Origin: a virus
IMG/VR virus record: IMGVR_UViG_3300022187_000217
Coordinates: 1 to 25,386 of that record
Length of the DNA: 25,386 nt
Direction: 5' to 3' (one strand)
Every line of letters begins with the position of its first letter. Within the stretch, counting starts at the first letter, position 1. The translations under genes and the position numbers were made by a program. Shown here one piece after another: positions 1 through 7,259 of the stretch. A model generated the notes under the pieces. That model saw nothing but the letters and a program-made list of their open reading frames with translations. It was not told the DNA's origin and did not search any database.

Positions 1-1499
1 CAGCTACTGACAACTATAACGTAGCAGTAGGTTTTTCCGCAGGTAATGCAGTAACAACAGGCACACACAATACCTTTGTTGGTGGACTATCGGGTTATAG
101 TAATACGACTGGTCATTCAAATACATCCGTTGGTAAGGGTGCTTTTTATACTAATACTACAGGTAATGAGAATAACGCTTTTGGCTTTCAAGCCTTATAC
201 TCCAATACAACTGGTAGTACCAATACTGCACTAGGAAGAAACACCTTATATACTAATACTACTGGTCAAGAAAACGTAGCGGTTGGTAATAATTCTTTAT
301 ACTATAACACAACAGGTGCATATAACACAGCGTTAGGCAGACAAGCACTGCAATCAAACACCACCGCAGACTACAACACGGCTACTGGTTATCGGGCTGG
401 ATATAGTAATACTACTGGTAATAGAAATGTGTCTGTGGGAGCAAACGCTATTTATACTAATAGTACAGGTGATGATAATACTGCTGTAGGTTATGCGGCT
501 TTATACAGTAATACCACAGCTTCAGACAATAGTGCTTTTGGACATGGGGCATTGTTTGCAAATACTACAGGGGCTAATAACTCAGGTTTTGGCTATAAGG
601 CTCTTAACTCCAACACCACCGCAAGTAACAACACTGCTGTGGGTTATCAGTCGCTTTATAGTAATACTACAGGTGGAAGTAATACTGCTGTGGGAAGGTT
701 GGCATTATATAACAATACTACTGGGGAAAGTAACTCAGCTTTTGGTCTTGGTGCTTTGCAATCCAACACCACAGGCGTTAATAATGCTTCGTTTGGTATT
801 GAAGCAGGATATTCATGCGCAACTGCGGCCTCAAATACTTTTATTGGTAATGTTTCTGGATATAATACGACATCAGACAAAAATACTTTTGTTGGTCGTT
901 CCGCAGGGTATAATGTCACATCAGGTGCTAAAAACACAATAATTGGACGCTACAACGGCAACCAAGGCGGCCTAGACATCCGCACCTCAAGCAACCACAT
1001 CGTGCTGTCTGATGGGGATGGTAATCCTAGAGTAAATATTTACAACGGAAGAATAGGGTTTGCTAATGGCAACCTTACTGCTCATGGTAATTTTATAGGA
1101 GAAGTCGGTAGTTCAAACAGAGCATTAGCCTTTGAACATACTACTAATGGAGGAGTTGTTGGAACAGTAACAACAGGTAGTTCATCTGTTTCTTATAACA
1201 CCTCCTCAGATCACCGCCTAAAAGAAAACGTAAGTTACACATGGGATGCTACAACTAGGTTAAAGCAACTCAAGCCAGCAAGGTTTAACTTTATTGCTGA
1301 TCCAGATACTACAGTCGATGGTTTCTTAGCCCACGAAGCACAGGCAGTTGTACCAGAAGCAGTACATGGAACACACAACGAAGTCGATGCAGATGGCGTT
1401 GCCGTAATGCAAGGCATAGATCAGTCTAAACTTGTACCACTATTAGTAAAAACAATCCAAGAGCTAGAGGCTCGTATTACAGCTTTAGAAGGAGCATAA
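1..1499 (+). CDS. Tail fibre with 17-residue repeats and C-terminal S74 intramolecular chaperone (5' truncated)
   Basis: The frame is open from base 3 to the stop at 1497-1499, so the gene starts left of the window; 498 residues are visible. The first ~317 visible residues are degenerate 17-residue repeats built around NTTG..NTAVG..ALYS, which suits an elongated trimeric beta-structured shaft (inference). The last ~100 residues match the Peptidase_S74 chaperone domain: the SSDHRLKENV motif has Ser encoded at 1206 and Lys five residues later at 1221, followed by a GFLAHE segment and a C-terminal predicted helix ending LEARITALEGA. In this family the domain helps the fibre trimerise and then cleaves itself off just before that Ser. 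The product is probably a receptor-binding fibre or spike. An in-frame ATG at 429 is not the real start, because the repeats run through it without a break. Confidence 0.9.
   Translation, partial: ATDNYNVAVGFSAGNAVTTGTHNTFVGGLSGYSNTTGHSNTSVGKGAFYTNTTGNENNAFGFQALYSNTTGSTNTALGRNTLYTNTTGQENVAVGNNSLYYNTTGAYNTALGRQALQSNTTADYNTATGYRAGYSNTTGNRNVSVGANAIYTNSTGDDNTAVGYAALYSNTTASDNSAFGHGALFANTTGANNSGFGYKALNSNTTASNNTAVGYQSLYSNTTGGSNTAVGRLALYNNTTGESNSAFGLGALQSNTTGVNNASFGIEAGYSCATAASNTFIGNVSGYNTTSDKNTFVGRSAGYNVTSGAKNTIIGRYNGNQGGLDIRTSSNHIVLSDGDGNPRVNIYNGRIGFANGNLTAHGNFIGEVGSSNRALAFEHTTNGGVVGTVTTGSSSVSYNTSSDHRLKENVSYTWDATTRLKQLKPARFNFIADPDTTVDGFLAHEAQAVVPEAVHGTHNEVDADGVAVMQGIDQSKLVPLLVKTIQELEARITALEGA
3..953 (+). 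repeat. Array of ~18-19 degenerate 51-bp (17-residue) coding repeats
   Basis: Consecutive NTTG-type motifs recur every 17 codons. The first clear unit starts at base 102, with related units on both sides. The DNA copies are diverged (aat-act-act-ggt and variants), but the protein register holds until about base 890, where spacing drops to 16 residues. This is structural protein repetition, with no spacers of the CRISPR kind. Confidence 0.85.
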
Positions 1500-1502
1500 C
1501 CA

Positions 1503-1748
1503 ATGGATGAATTAACAGCAGAACAAATCGCACAGAACTACTCAGCAATGGGTGACTCAGTTGCACTTATCAATGACGTGATAGCAGGTAATGCTATGGC
1601 AGATGATGATGCGGCAGACAGACAAGACTGTGTGGATCGTAACGTAGCACACCTAGAGCTAATGGTTGCTAAAGATTACTGGACAGACGAAAGTATGACA
1701 GCGGTAAACGCCGCTATCACAGCAGGAAACGGATACACCGCTTCTTAA
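1503..1748 (+). CDS. Small phage protein downstream of the tail fibre, 81 aa
   Basis: No function is recognised with certainty. The ATG lies 3 nt after the fibre stop, and its ribosome site (GAAGGAG, 1488-1494) sits inside the end of the fibre gene, so the two are probably translated together. The product is acidic and predicted helical, with the stretch RNVAHLELMVAKDYWTDE followed by a short Ala-rich end. Similar small proteins with a KD(Y/F)WTDE element follow fibre genes in other marine phages (recollection, not searched). The position suggests a fibre-assembly or minor structural role, which is inference. Confidence 0.75.
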   Translation: MDELTAEQIAQNYSAMGDSVALINDVIAGNAMADDDAADRQDCVDRNVAHLELMVAKDYWTDESMTAVNAAITAGNGYTAS

Positions 1749-1772
1749 TTTAAACACTAACGGGAGATTACA

Positions 1773-1985
1773 ATGGGTAAAAATGAAAAGAACCTCATTA
1801 CAATCAATGAAAAAGAATACAACGTGGATGAGTTCACGCAAGAACAACAGATTGCATTAAATCATATTAATGATTTGAGCAGGAAGCTAGACAACGCACG
1901 GTTTAACGTGGATCAATTAAATGTAGGTCGCGAAGCGTTTGTAAATATGTTAGCATCCTCATTAGAGGGTCAAAAAGAGGAATAA
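1773..1985 (+). CDS. DUF6447-like small protein, 70 aa
   Basis: A GGGAGA ribosome site lies 8 nt before the ATG. The N-terminus has a short beta-like ITINEKEYNVDEF segment. A predicted helical, coiled-coil-prone part follows (residues ~22-65: EQQIALNHINDLSRKLDNARFNV...). This N-terminal strand plus helical hairpin matches my memory of DUF6447, a family of unknown function in phages and marine bacteria. It lies between two fibre-type genes, so a fibre or tail accessory role is possible but untested. Confidence 0.7.
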   Translation: MGKNEKNLITINEKEYNVDEFTQEQQIALNHINDLSRKLDNARFNVDQLNVGREAFVNMLASSLEGQKEE

Positions 1986-1989
1986 ATAA

Positions 1990-3060
1990 ATGGCGATTTC
2001 AACAATTGACAACAACGGCGCGAACCTCGGTCAACTGGGGAATCGTAATCTTATAATCAATGGTGCTATGGAAGTGGCACAACGTGGGACAAGTGCTACG
2101 ACATTTTCATATGGAACTGTGGATAGGTTCAAACCATCAGAAGGTAGCACAAGTAGTTTGGCTATAACTCAAACTCAAGATACAAACGCACCTTCGGGTT
2201 TTAGCAACTCTCTTAAAATTACAGTTACTACTGCTGAAACAATGTCAGGATCAAAACAGTTAGCAGTTTTTCATGCTATAGAAGCACAAAACCTACAACA
2301 ACTAGGATACGGAACATCTGATGCACAATCTGTAACTGTTTCGTTTTGGGTCAAATCAAGTGTAACAGGTGCTTACTGTTTATCACTATACGAAAATGAT
2401 GATAACAGGAATATTGGTGCTACTTACACAATTAACTCAGCTAACACATGGGAATACAAGACTATAACTTTCCCACCAGATACAGTCGGTGTAATAGACA
2501 ATAACAATGGCGGAGGTTTGGAAACTTACTTCTTTCTTTCTGTTGGCCCTGACAGAAAAACAACAAACAATACTTCATGGGCAACATGGTCTGCTGCAAG
2601 GTTTGGCTATGGGCAAGTAGCTGACGTAGCAGGTACAACTAACGCCACATGGCAAATCACAGGTGTCCAACTAGAAGTCGGCGACACAGCCACCCCATTC
2701 GAGCATAGGACATACGGAGAAGAACTGGCGAAGTGTCAGAGGTATTATTCTAGGCTTAGTTCTGATGGAACAACATACGCAGAGTTTGGGCTTATAGCCG
2801 CTTATGATAGTACACAAGGTATTGCGTATATTCAATACCCTACGACTATGAGAGCATCACCCACTGCAACGCAAGTAGGTAATTTTATTGCTAGTGCGGA
2901 CACAAATATTGCTATTTCAAGTTTTACTTTTCAAAATGCAACAAAAAATAGTATCCGTGATCATGTAAGTGTAGCTAGTGGGTTTGGTGCAAAACAAGTA
3001 TTTAGACTAAGAAACAATAATGATAATGATGCCTATATTGAGTTTGATGCAGAGTTATAA
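1990..3060 (+). CDS. Second tail fibre / receptor-binding-like protein, 356 aa
   Basis: The N-terminus contains GNRNLIINGAMEVAQRGTS followed by YGTVDRF, a signature seen at the start of carbohydrate-binding-like modules in phage tail fibres. The middle (residues ~55-240) looks like a beta-sandwich, with VTVSFWVKSSVTG, YKTITFPPDTVG and ATWQITGVQLEVGDTATPFEHRTYGEEL; the last segment is highly characteristic of these modules. The remaining ~110 residues are a variable beta-rich tip. It probably binds host surface glycan, alone or with the S74 fibre upstream. The start is 4 nt after the preceding stop. Family assignment is fairly firm; the exact place in the virion is not. Confidence 0.8.
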   Translation: MAISTIDNNGANLGQLGNRNLIINGAMEVAQRGTSATTFSYGTVDRFKPSEGSTSSLAITQTQDTNAPSGFSNSLKITVTTAETMSGSKQLAVFHAIEAQNLQQLGYGTSDAQSVTVSFWVKSSVTGAYCLSLYENDDNRNIGATYTINSANTWEYKTITFPPDTVGVIDNNNGGGLETYFFLSVGPDRKTTNNTSWATWSAARFGYGQVADVAGTTNATWQITGVQLEVGDTATPFEHRTYGEELAKCQRYYSRLSSDGTTYAEFGLIAAYDSTQGIAYIQYPTTMRASPTATQVGNFIASADTNIAISSFTFQNATKNSIRDHVSVASGFGAKQVFRLRNNNDNDAYIEFDAEL

Positions 3061-3072
3061 GGAAGAGATGAA

Positions 3073-3243
3073 ATGAACATTACAACAGCACAATATACAC
3101 AAAGTGATGGCAACAACTCAAGCATCCAAGCAACAATAGACGGACAAGTAATGTCAGTCCCACTAGACCCAGCCAATCGTCACTACGCAGAGATACTCAA
3201 GCAAGTCGAAGCTGGAACCTTAACAATCGCAGATGCGGAGTAA
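3073..3243 (+). CDS. Short phage protein, 56 aa
   Basis: This complete ORF (ATG 3073, TAA 3241-3243) fills the gap between the second fibre and the gp10-like gene, with a purine-rich ribosome site (GGAAGAG) 5 nt upstream. An earlier ATG at 3068 stops after two codons. The protein begins MNITTAQYTQ and has a beta-like N-terminal half (IQATIDGQVMSVPLDP) followed by a predicted helix (NRHYAEILKQVEAG). It resembles very small proteins placed beside fibre genes in other phages. Function is not recognised; it may be a fibre-assembly or tail accessory factor. Confidence 0.7.
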   Translation: MNITTAQYTQSDGNNSSIQATIDGQVMSVPLDPANRHYAEILKQVEAGTLTIADAE

Positions 3244-3249
3244 TGACAT

Positions 3250-5121
3250 ATGCCTTTAACAAAGCTAGTATTCCGAGCTGGTCTTAACCGAGAAGGAACC
3301 AATTACTCAAACGAAGGTGGTTGGTATGACGGAGACAAAATACGTTTCCGCTCTGGCTTTGTCGAGCGCATAGGTGGTTGGGTCAAGGTAGGGGCGTCCG
3401 CGTTTATTGGAACATGCCGCTGCATGCATGACTTTGTAACTCTAGCCTCAGAGAACCTGTTGTTCCTGGGCACAGAGAAGAAAGCATACTTAGAAGACTC
3501 AGGCGCGCTCTATGATATAACGCCTATTCGTCGAACCGTGACCCTTGGAGCTAACCCATTTAACACAACAGGTGGTGCAGGATCAGGTGTTATCACAGTT
3601 ACAGACACTGGGCATGGCGTAACTCTTGGTTCATACGTTACGTTCTCTGGTGCTACAGCCTTTGACGGGCTGACCACGGCAAACCTAAACAAAGAACAGG
3701 TAGTTACAGAGGTAGTTAATGCTAACTCCTACAGAGTAAACACAGGTGGATCAGCCTCTTCTGGTAGTACAGCGGGCGGTGGATCATCAGTCGAAGCAGC
3801 ATATCAAATTAACATCGGTCTAAACACCACGATCCTTGGTCCAGGGTGGGGCGCAGGAACCTGGGGTCGTTTTACCTGGGGCTCTGGTGCAGGTTCTTTA
3901 GCCGGTAATACGTTACGTCTTTGGTTTGCAGATGACTTTGGCGAAGACCTCATTATGAATATTGCAGACGGGCAGATATTCTATTGGGACGCTACAGGCA
4001 CAACAAACACAAGAGCCGTGGCTCTAAGTTCGTTAACCGGTGCTTCCAATGTCCCTACTGTAGCGCGTAAGGTACTGGTATCAGAAACAGATCGCCACGT
4101 TATCTGCTTTGGTGCAAACCCATTGGGTGAAACACAGCAAGATCCGTTGTTGATCCGTTGGTCTAGCCAAGAGAGCCTAACTGATTGGACACCTACAGCC
4201 ACCAATACGGCAGGGGATTTACGTCTATCACAAGGCTCAGAGATTGTAACCGCAGTTAGAACTAGCCGTCAGATCCTAATTTGGACAGACCATACGCTGC
4301 ACAGCCTACAGTTCTTGGGACCACCATACACATTTGGTACAGCTATGTTGGGTGACAACATTAGAATTGCCGGACCTAACACTGCAATCAGTGTCAACGA
4401 CATCGTTTACTGGATGGGTCAAGAGAACTTCTACATGTACGATGGTCGTATTCAGCCGATCCCATGTACTGTACGCCAGTATGTGTTCGATGATCTCAAC
4501 AGAAACCAATCGTTTAAATTTCACGCAGGGAGCTTGGCTAGCCAAAGTGAGGTTTGGTGGTACTATTGCTCTGCTTCTAGCAATGAGATCGATAGTTATG
4601 TTGTATACAACTACCTCGAGCAGACTTGGGTATACGGTAAATTAGCTCGTACTGCATGGAATGACAGAGCGGCAGGGCAACGTTCGTTCCCACAAGCGGC
4701 AGGGGTAGATAGCTATTTGTATAATCAGGAGAATGGTTTGGATGATGGAAGCACAACTCCCGCGTCTGCTATAGACGCATACGTCCAGTCATCAGACTTT
4801 GACATAGGTGACGGCGATCACTTCATGTTGATCAACAAGGTTATACCTGATTTAAACTTTAGCCAGTCAACAGCTGCGGCACCAGAAGTAGAGTTTACTA
4901 TGGCTGCACGTAACTACAACGGCAGTGCGACAGGCCAGGGCTCAGATAGCGGCGATGTTATTAGAACATCCGTTGTATCTGGCACGGATAATTACACCAA
5001 ACAATTGTTTATGAGACTACGTGGAAGGCAGATGAGCTTGAAAGTATCTAGTGATACAACAGGGGTTAAGTGGAGATTAGGCGCACCAAGACTGGATATG
5101 CGTCCTGATGGTCGTAGATGA
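3250..5121 (+). CDS. P22 gp10-like packaged DNA stabilisation / tail protein, 623 aa
   Basis: The protein opens with MPLTKLVFRAGLNREGTNYS, then GGWYDGDKIRFRSGF and IGGW, a pattern I associate with podovirus proteins of the P22 gp10 (Phage_stabilise) type. These plug the head after packaging and join the portal to the tail. Residues ~230-470 hold beta-rich segments (WFADDFGEDLIMN, ILIWTDHTLHSLQFLG, IVYWMGQENFYMYDGRIQ, WVYGKLARTAW) that would fit a propeller-like fold. An inserted Gly/Ser/Thr-rich part (residues ~95-180) may be a separate beta domain. The gene ends in an ATGA overlap with the next. Assignment rests on motif resemblance; a general tail protein is the alternative. Confidence 0.7.
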   Translation: MPLTKLVFRAGLNREGTNYSNEGGWYDGDKIRFRSGFVERIGGWVKVGASAFIGTCRCMHDFVTLASENLLFLGTEKKAYLEDSGALYDITPIRRTVTLGANPFNTTGGAGSGVITVTDTGHGVTLGSYVTFSGATAFDGLTTANLNKEQVVTEVVNANSYRVNTGGSASSGSTAGGGSSVEAAYQINIGLNTTILGPGWGAGTWGRFTWGSGAGSLAGNTLRLWFADDFGEDLIMNIADGQIFYWDATGTTNTRAVALSSLTGASNVPTVARKVLVSETDRHVICFGANPLGETQQDPLLIRWSSQESLTDWTPTATNTAGDLRLSQGSEIVTAVRTSRQILIWTDHTLHSLQFLGPPYTFGTAMLGDNIRIAGPNTAISVNDIVYWMGQENFYMYDGRIQPIPCTVRQYVFDDLNRNQSFKFHAGSLASQSEVWWYYCSASSNEIDSYVVYNYLEQTWVYGKLARTAWNDRAAGQRSFPQAAGVDSYLYNQENGLDDGSTTPASAIDAYVQSSDFDIGDGDHFMLINKVIPDLNFSQSTAAAPEVEFTMAARNYNGSATGQGSDSGDVIRTSVVSGTDNYTKQLFMRLRGRQMSLKVSSDTTGVKWRLGAPRLDMRPDGRR

Positions 5122-5402
5122 CCAGAAAGATCGTCCGACAAATAATTCCTATTGCTCCCTTGGAGTATAGCGCGGCATATGTTAACCAATTAGCACGGAC
5201 CTTGGACAACTTCATTGACGAACAGCGTAGTCCTATAGTAAATTTACAAGGAATACCTAGCGATGGCGCGGCAAATACGCTAGACTTAGGGGATGTATTC
5301 GAGGCAAATGGCTTTTTGAAAATCATTCGACAGGGTGATACCTACTCAGGAAGCGTTTCGGCAGCTAGTTCAGTAGGAACAGTAACGGTGGTGATAACAT
5401 GA
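5118..5402 (+). CDS. Small structural-operon protein, 94 aa
   Basis: The start ATG overlaps the previous stop (ATGA, 5118-5121) and the end overlaps the next start in the same way. The N-terminal half is predicted helical (PLEYSAAYVNQLARTLDNFIDEQ). The C-terminal half is short beta strands (FLKIIRQGDTYSG, SVGTVTVVIT). The fold suggests a small virion or tail-assembly protein. No family is confidently recognised; the function is inferred only from position. Confidence 0.7.
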   Translation: MTRKIVRQIIPIAPLEYSAAYVNQLARTLDNFIDEQRSPIVNLQGIPSDGAANTLDLGDVFEANGFLKIIRQGDTYSGSVSAASSVGTVTVVIT

Positions 5403-5626
5403 GTGATCAAATAATTCAAATGCCTAACGGTACACAGTGGAAACCTTCTACAAGTTCTGATATAGTGCATTGTGTAAGCTGCGAAAACGCAGTCGATACG
5501 CCAGAAGAGATTGCATCCTACCCAAGTGGTAACTGCCCTGACTGCGGTGAACCATGGACAGGATCCGAGCGGCGCAGTACAACGATCGTGGTTACAATGC
5601 CCGAGCAGATAGTAGGTGAGGCGTAA
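5399..5626 (+). CDS. Zinc-ribbon protein in the structural operon, 75 aa
   Basis: Two CxxC pairs, C25-V-S-C28 and C46-P-D-C49, lie 17 residues apart and form a treble-clef or ribbon-type zinc site; the second is followed by GEPW. The termini are short and flexible. It overlaps the upstream gene by ATGA and shares the last base of its stop with the next start (TAATG), so it is translated as part of the structural block. Zinc ribbons of this size usually bind nucleic acid or protein partners. A minor virion protein or a late regulator are both possible; nothing in the sequence decides. Confidence 0.75.
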   Translation: MSDQIIQMPNGTQWKPSTSSDIVHCVSCENAVDTPEEIASYPSGNCPDCGEPWTGSERRSTTIVVTMPEQIVGEA

Positions 5627-6261
5627 TGGGTTTAGGTAATTTAATTGGTGGATTTATAGGTAACGCGATAGCGCCTGGTCTTGGGAGTTTATTAGGAGCC
5701 GCAGGAGTTACAGGAATTGGAGCTCTCGTTGGCAAGTTGTTTGACGATGACGATGATGGCGGCGCAGCTAACGAAGCACGGATGGCTAAGTGGAACAAGG
5801 GTCCTAGCCAAGAAGATGGTTGGGATCAAAACCTGTTTAAATCTAGATACACGGGTCCTGACGGCAGAGCGCCTGCGTTTACCACAGAAGAAGAACGAGA
5901 TATTCACGACAAGATGGTAGAGGCTAAAGAAGCCCAAGCGGCTTTAATAACTCCAAAGCAAACGTTAGCCGGTGGAGGCATAGCGCAGTTTGCAGGTGGA
6001 GGCTTGATCCAAGGTCCAGGGACTGTGACGAGTGATTCAATACCAGGAGTTATTACACAGAACGGTCGCCCTGTTGAGGAAATCGCTGTAGGTAACGGCG
6101 AAGTTATTTTGTCAGGTAAAGATCTGGCTAACATGGATCCAGATGGAAACATGAAACGAGCAGGAATGCGCCTTGGTGGCGCGGCAAACGGAACACGCGG
6201 AGCGGAAGCAGCTAGAATGTTTGCTGAAGTTAGAAAGATGAAGGGTAACCAACATGGTTGA
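5626..6261 (+). CDS. Putative internal virion / ejection protein with glycine-zipper N-terminus, 211 aa
   Basis: Residues 1-38 are hydrophobic and glycine-rich (GNLIGGFIGNAIAPGLGSLL...), like a membrane-inserting glycine zipper, and end in an acidic run (FDDDDD). Residues ~124-165 hold GGGLIQGPGTVTSDSIPGVI then GNGEVILSG. This element recurs in phage virion proteins as GxIxGPGxxTSDxIPAxLSxGE. The C-terminus is basic. It begins a set of proteins that look like a DNA-ejection group carried inside the head or tail of short-tailed phages. The role is inferred from the zipper, the motif and the neighbours. Confidence 0.65.
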   Translation: MGLGNLIGGFIGNAIAPGLGSLLGAAGVTGIGALVGKLFDDDDDGGAANEARMAKWNKGPSQEDGWDQNLFKSRYTGPDGRAPAFTTEEERDIHDKMVEAKEAQAALITPKQTLAGGGIAQFAGGGLIQGPGTVTSDSIPGVITQNGRPVEEIAVGNGEVILSGKDLANMDPDGNMKRAGMRLGGAANGTRGAEAARMFAEVRKMKGNQHG

Positions 6262-7258
6262 AAACTACACTAGCACTTCGGTAACCGACTTACCAGAGTG
6301 GCAGAAAAAGTACATGAAGGAGATCCTTGATAGGGGTCAAGCTCTTGGCAAGCAAGACTATACTCTACCAGGATATCAGGTTGCAGGGCGAAGTCCGATG
6401 CAACAACAAGCTACTAGCCTAGCTACTCAGGGTGTAGGAGCATACGCTCCCATGTTGCAAGCAGGGGCAGGCAGTGTTGGTACAGGATTGGCTGCGGCAC
6501 AGGCAGGATTAGATCCGTTATCTGCATCTATCACATCGGCAGGCCAGATCGGTCAGCAAACAGCTGCAAACATATTAGATCCGAATGCAGTACAGGCATA
6601 CATGAATCCGTATGAAGATGCGGTTGTTCAGCAAAGTATGAAGGATATAGCTCGTCAGGGTCAGATACAACAGCAAGGTCTAGCGGCACAAGCCGTAGGC
6701 GCAGGAGCTTTTGGTGGATCACGTCAAGGTATTCAAGCGGCAGAGCAAAACAGAAACACATTAGAAACACAAGCGCGAACAGCGGCGAACTTACGTCAGT
6801 CTGGCTACGGACAAGCACAGCAACAGCAGTTAGCTAGAGCGCAAGCGGCAGGGCAAGCAGGATTAGCCGGTGCACAACTTATGCAACAAGGCGCAGGGCA
6901 GTATGGTCAATTGGCGCAGGGCATTGGTAGCTTGGGTATGCAACAGGCTAAACTAGGCGAGGCGTTCCAAGGATTAAACATCAACGATATCAATACTTTA
7001 TCAAGCCTTGGTGGCCAAGAGCAACAGCAACAGCAGTCAGAGATGGATGCGGCACGTCAGACTCAGTACCAGAATGTTATGCAACCATACCAACAGTTGG
7101 GCTTCTACTCAGATATATTCCAAGGGATGCCAACGTCACAGTCTACATTTACAAATCAGCAAAGACCTAGCCCGAGTGCAATCTCACAGTTTGCAGGTCT
7201 AGCGGGTGGTCTATATAGTCTAGGTCAGACAGGTATGTTTGGCGGCGGAGGACAATAA
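6254..7258 (+). CDS. Gln/Ala/Gly-rich internal virion protein, 334 aa
   Basis: This gene overlaps the previous one by 8 nt. After an N-terminal DLPEWQKKYMKEILDRGQAL segment the protein is dominated by Ala, Gln and Gly, with poly-Gln tracts (EQQQQQSEMD). It contains AVGAGAFGGSRQGI, a phrase I recognise from marine podovirus internal or virion proteins. The C-terminus is hydrophobic and glycine-rich (FAGLAGGLYSLGQTGMFGGGG), possibly membrane-active. Together with the genes on each side it probably belongs to the ejected-protein set that carries DNA across the cell envelope (inference). Confidence 0.65.
   Translation: MVENYTSTSVTDLPEWQKKYMKEILDRGQALGKQDYTLPGYQVAGRSPMQQQATSLATQGVGAYAPMLQAGAGSVGTGLAAAQAGLDPLSASITSAGQIGQQTAANILDPNAVQAYMNPYEDAVVQQSMKDIARQGQIQQQGLAAQAVGAGAFGGSRQGIQAAEQNRNTLETQARTAANLRQSGYGQAQQQQLARAQAAGQAGLAGAQLMQQGAGQYGQLAQGIGSLGMQQAKLGEAFQGLNINDINTLSSLGGQEQQQQQSEMDAARQTQYQNVMQPYQQLGFYSDIFQGMPTSQSTFTNQQRPSPSAISQFAGLAGGLYSLGQTGMFGGGGQ
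7247..7252 (+). promoter_or_regulatory. Ribosome binding site GGAGGA that sets the start at 7260
   Basis: GGAGGA lies 7 nt before the ATG at 7260. The upstream in-frame ATG at 7239 has no such site and would give a 22-nt overlap with the preceding gene. The later start is therefore preferred. Confidence 0.75.
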
Positions 7259-7259
7259 T

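Noticed and set aside
493-942. Long overlapping open frames inside the fibre repeats on both strands
   Set aside because: They are produced by the 51-bp repeat structure of the real fibre frame, which continues upstream and ends in a recognisable S74 domain.
3-953. CRISPR-like array
   Set aside because: The units are contiguous, diverged coding repeats with no identical repeats or unique spacers.
3-3060. Diversity-generating retroelement target in the fibre genes
   Set aside because: No reverse transcriptase, template repeat or adenine-directed variable repeat was seen in the window.
7239-7259. Upstream start for the 554-residue protein
   Set aside because: The ATG at 7239 lacks a good ribosome site and overlaps the preceding gene; GGAGGA is ideally placed for 7260.
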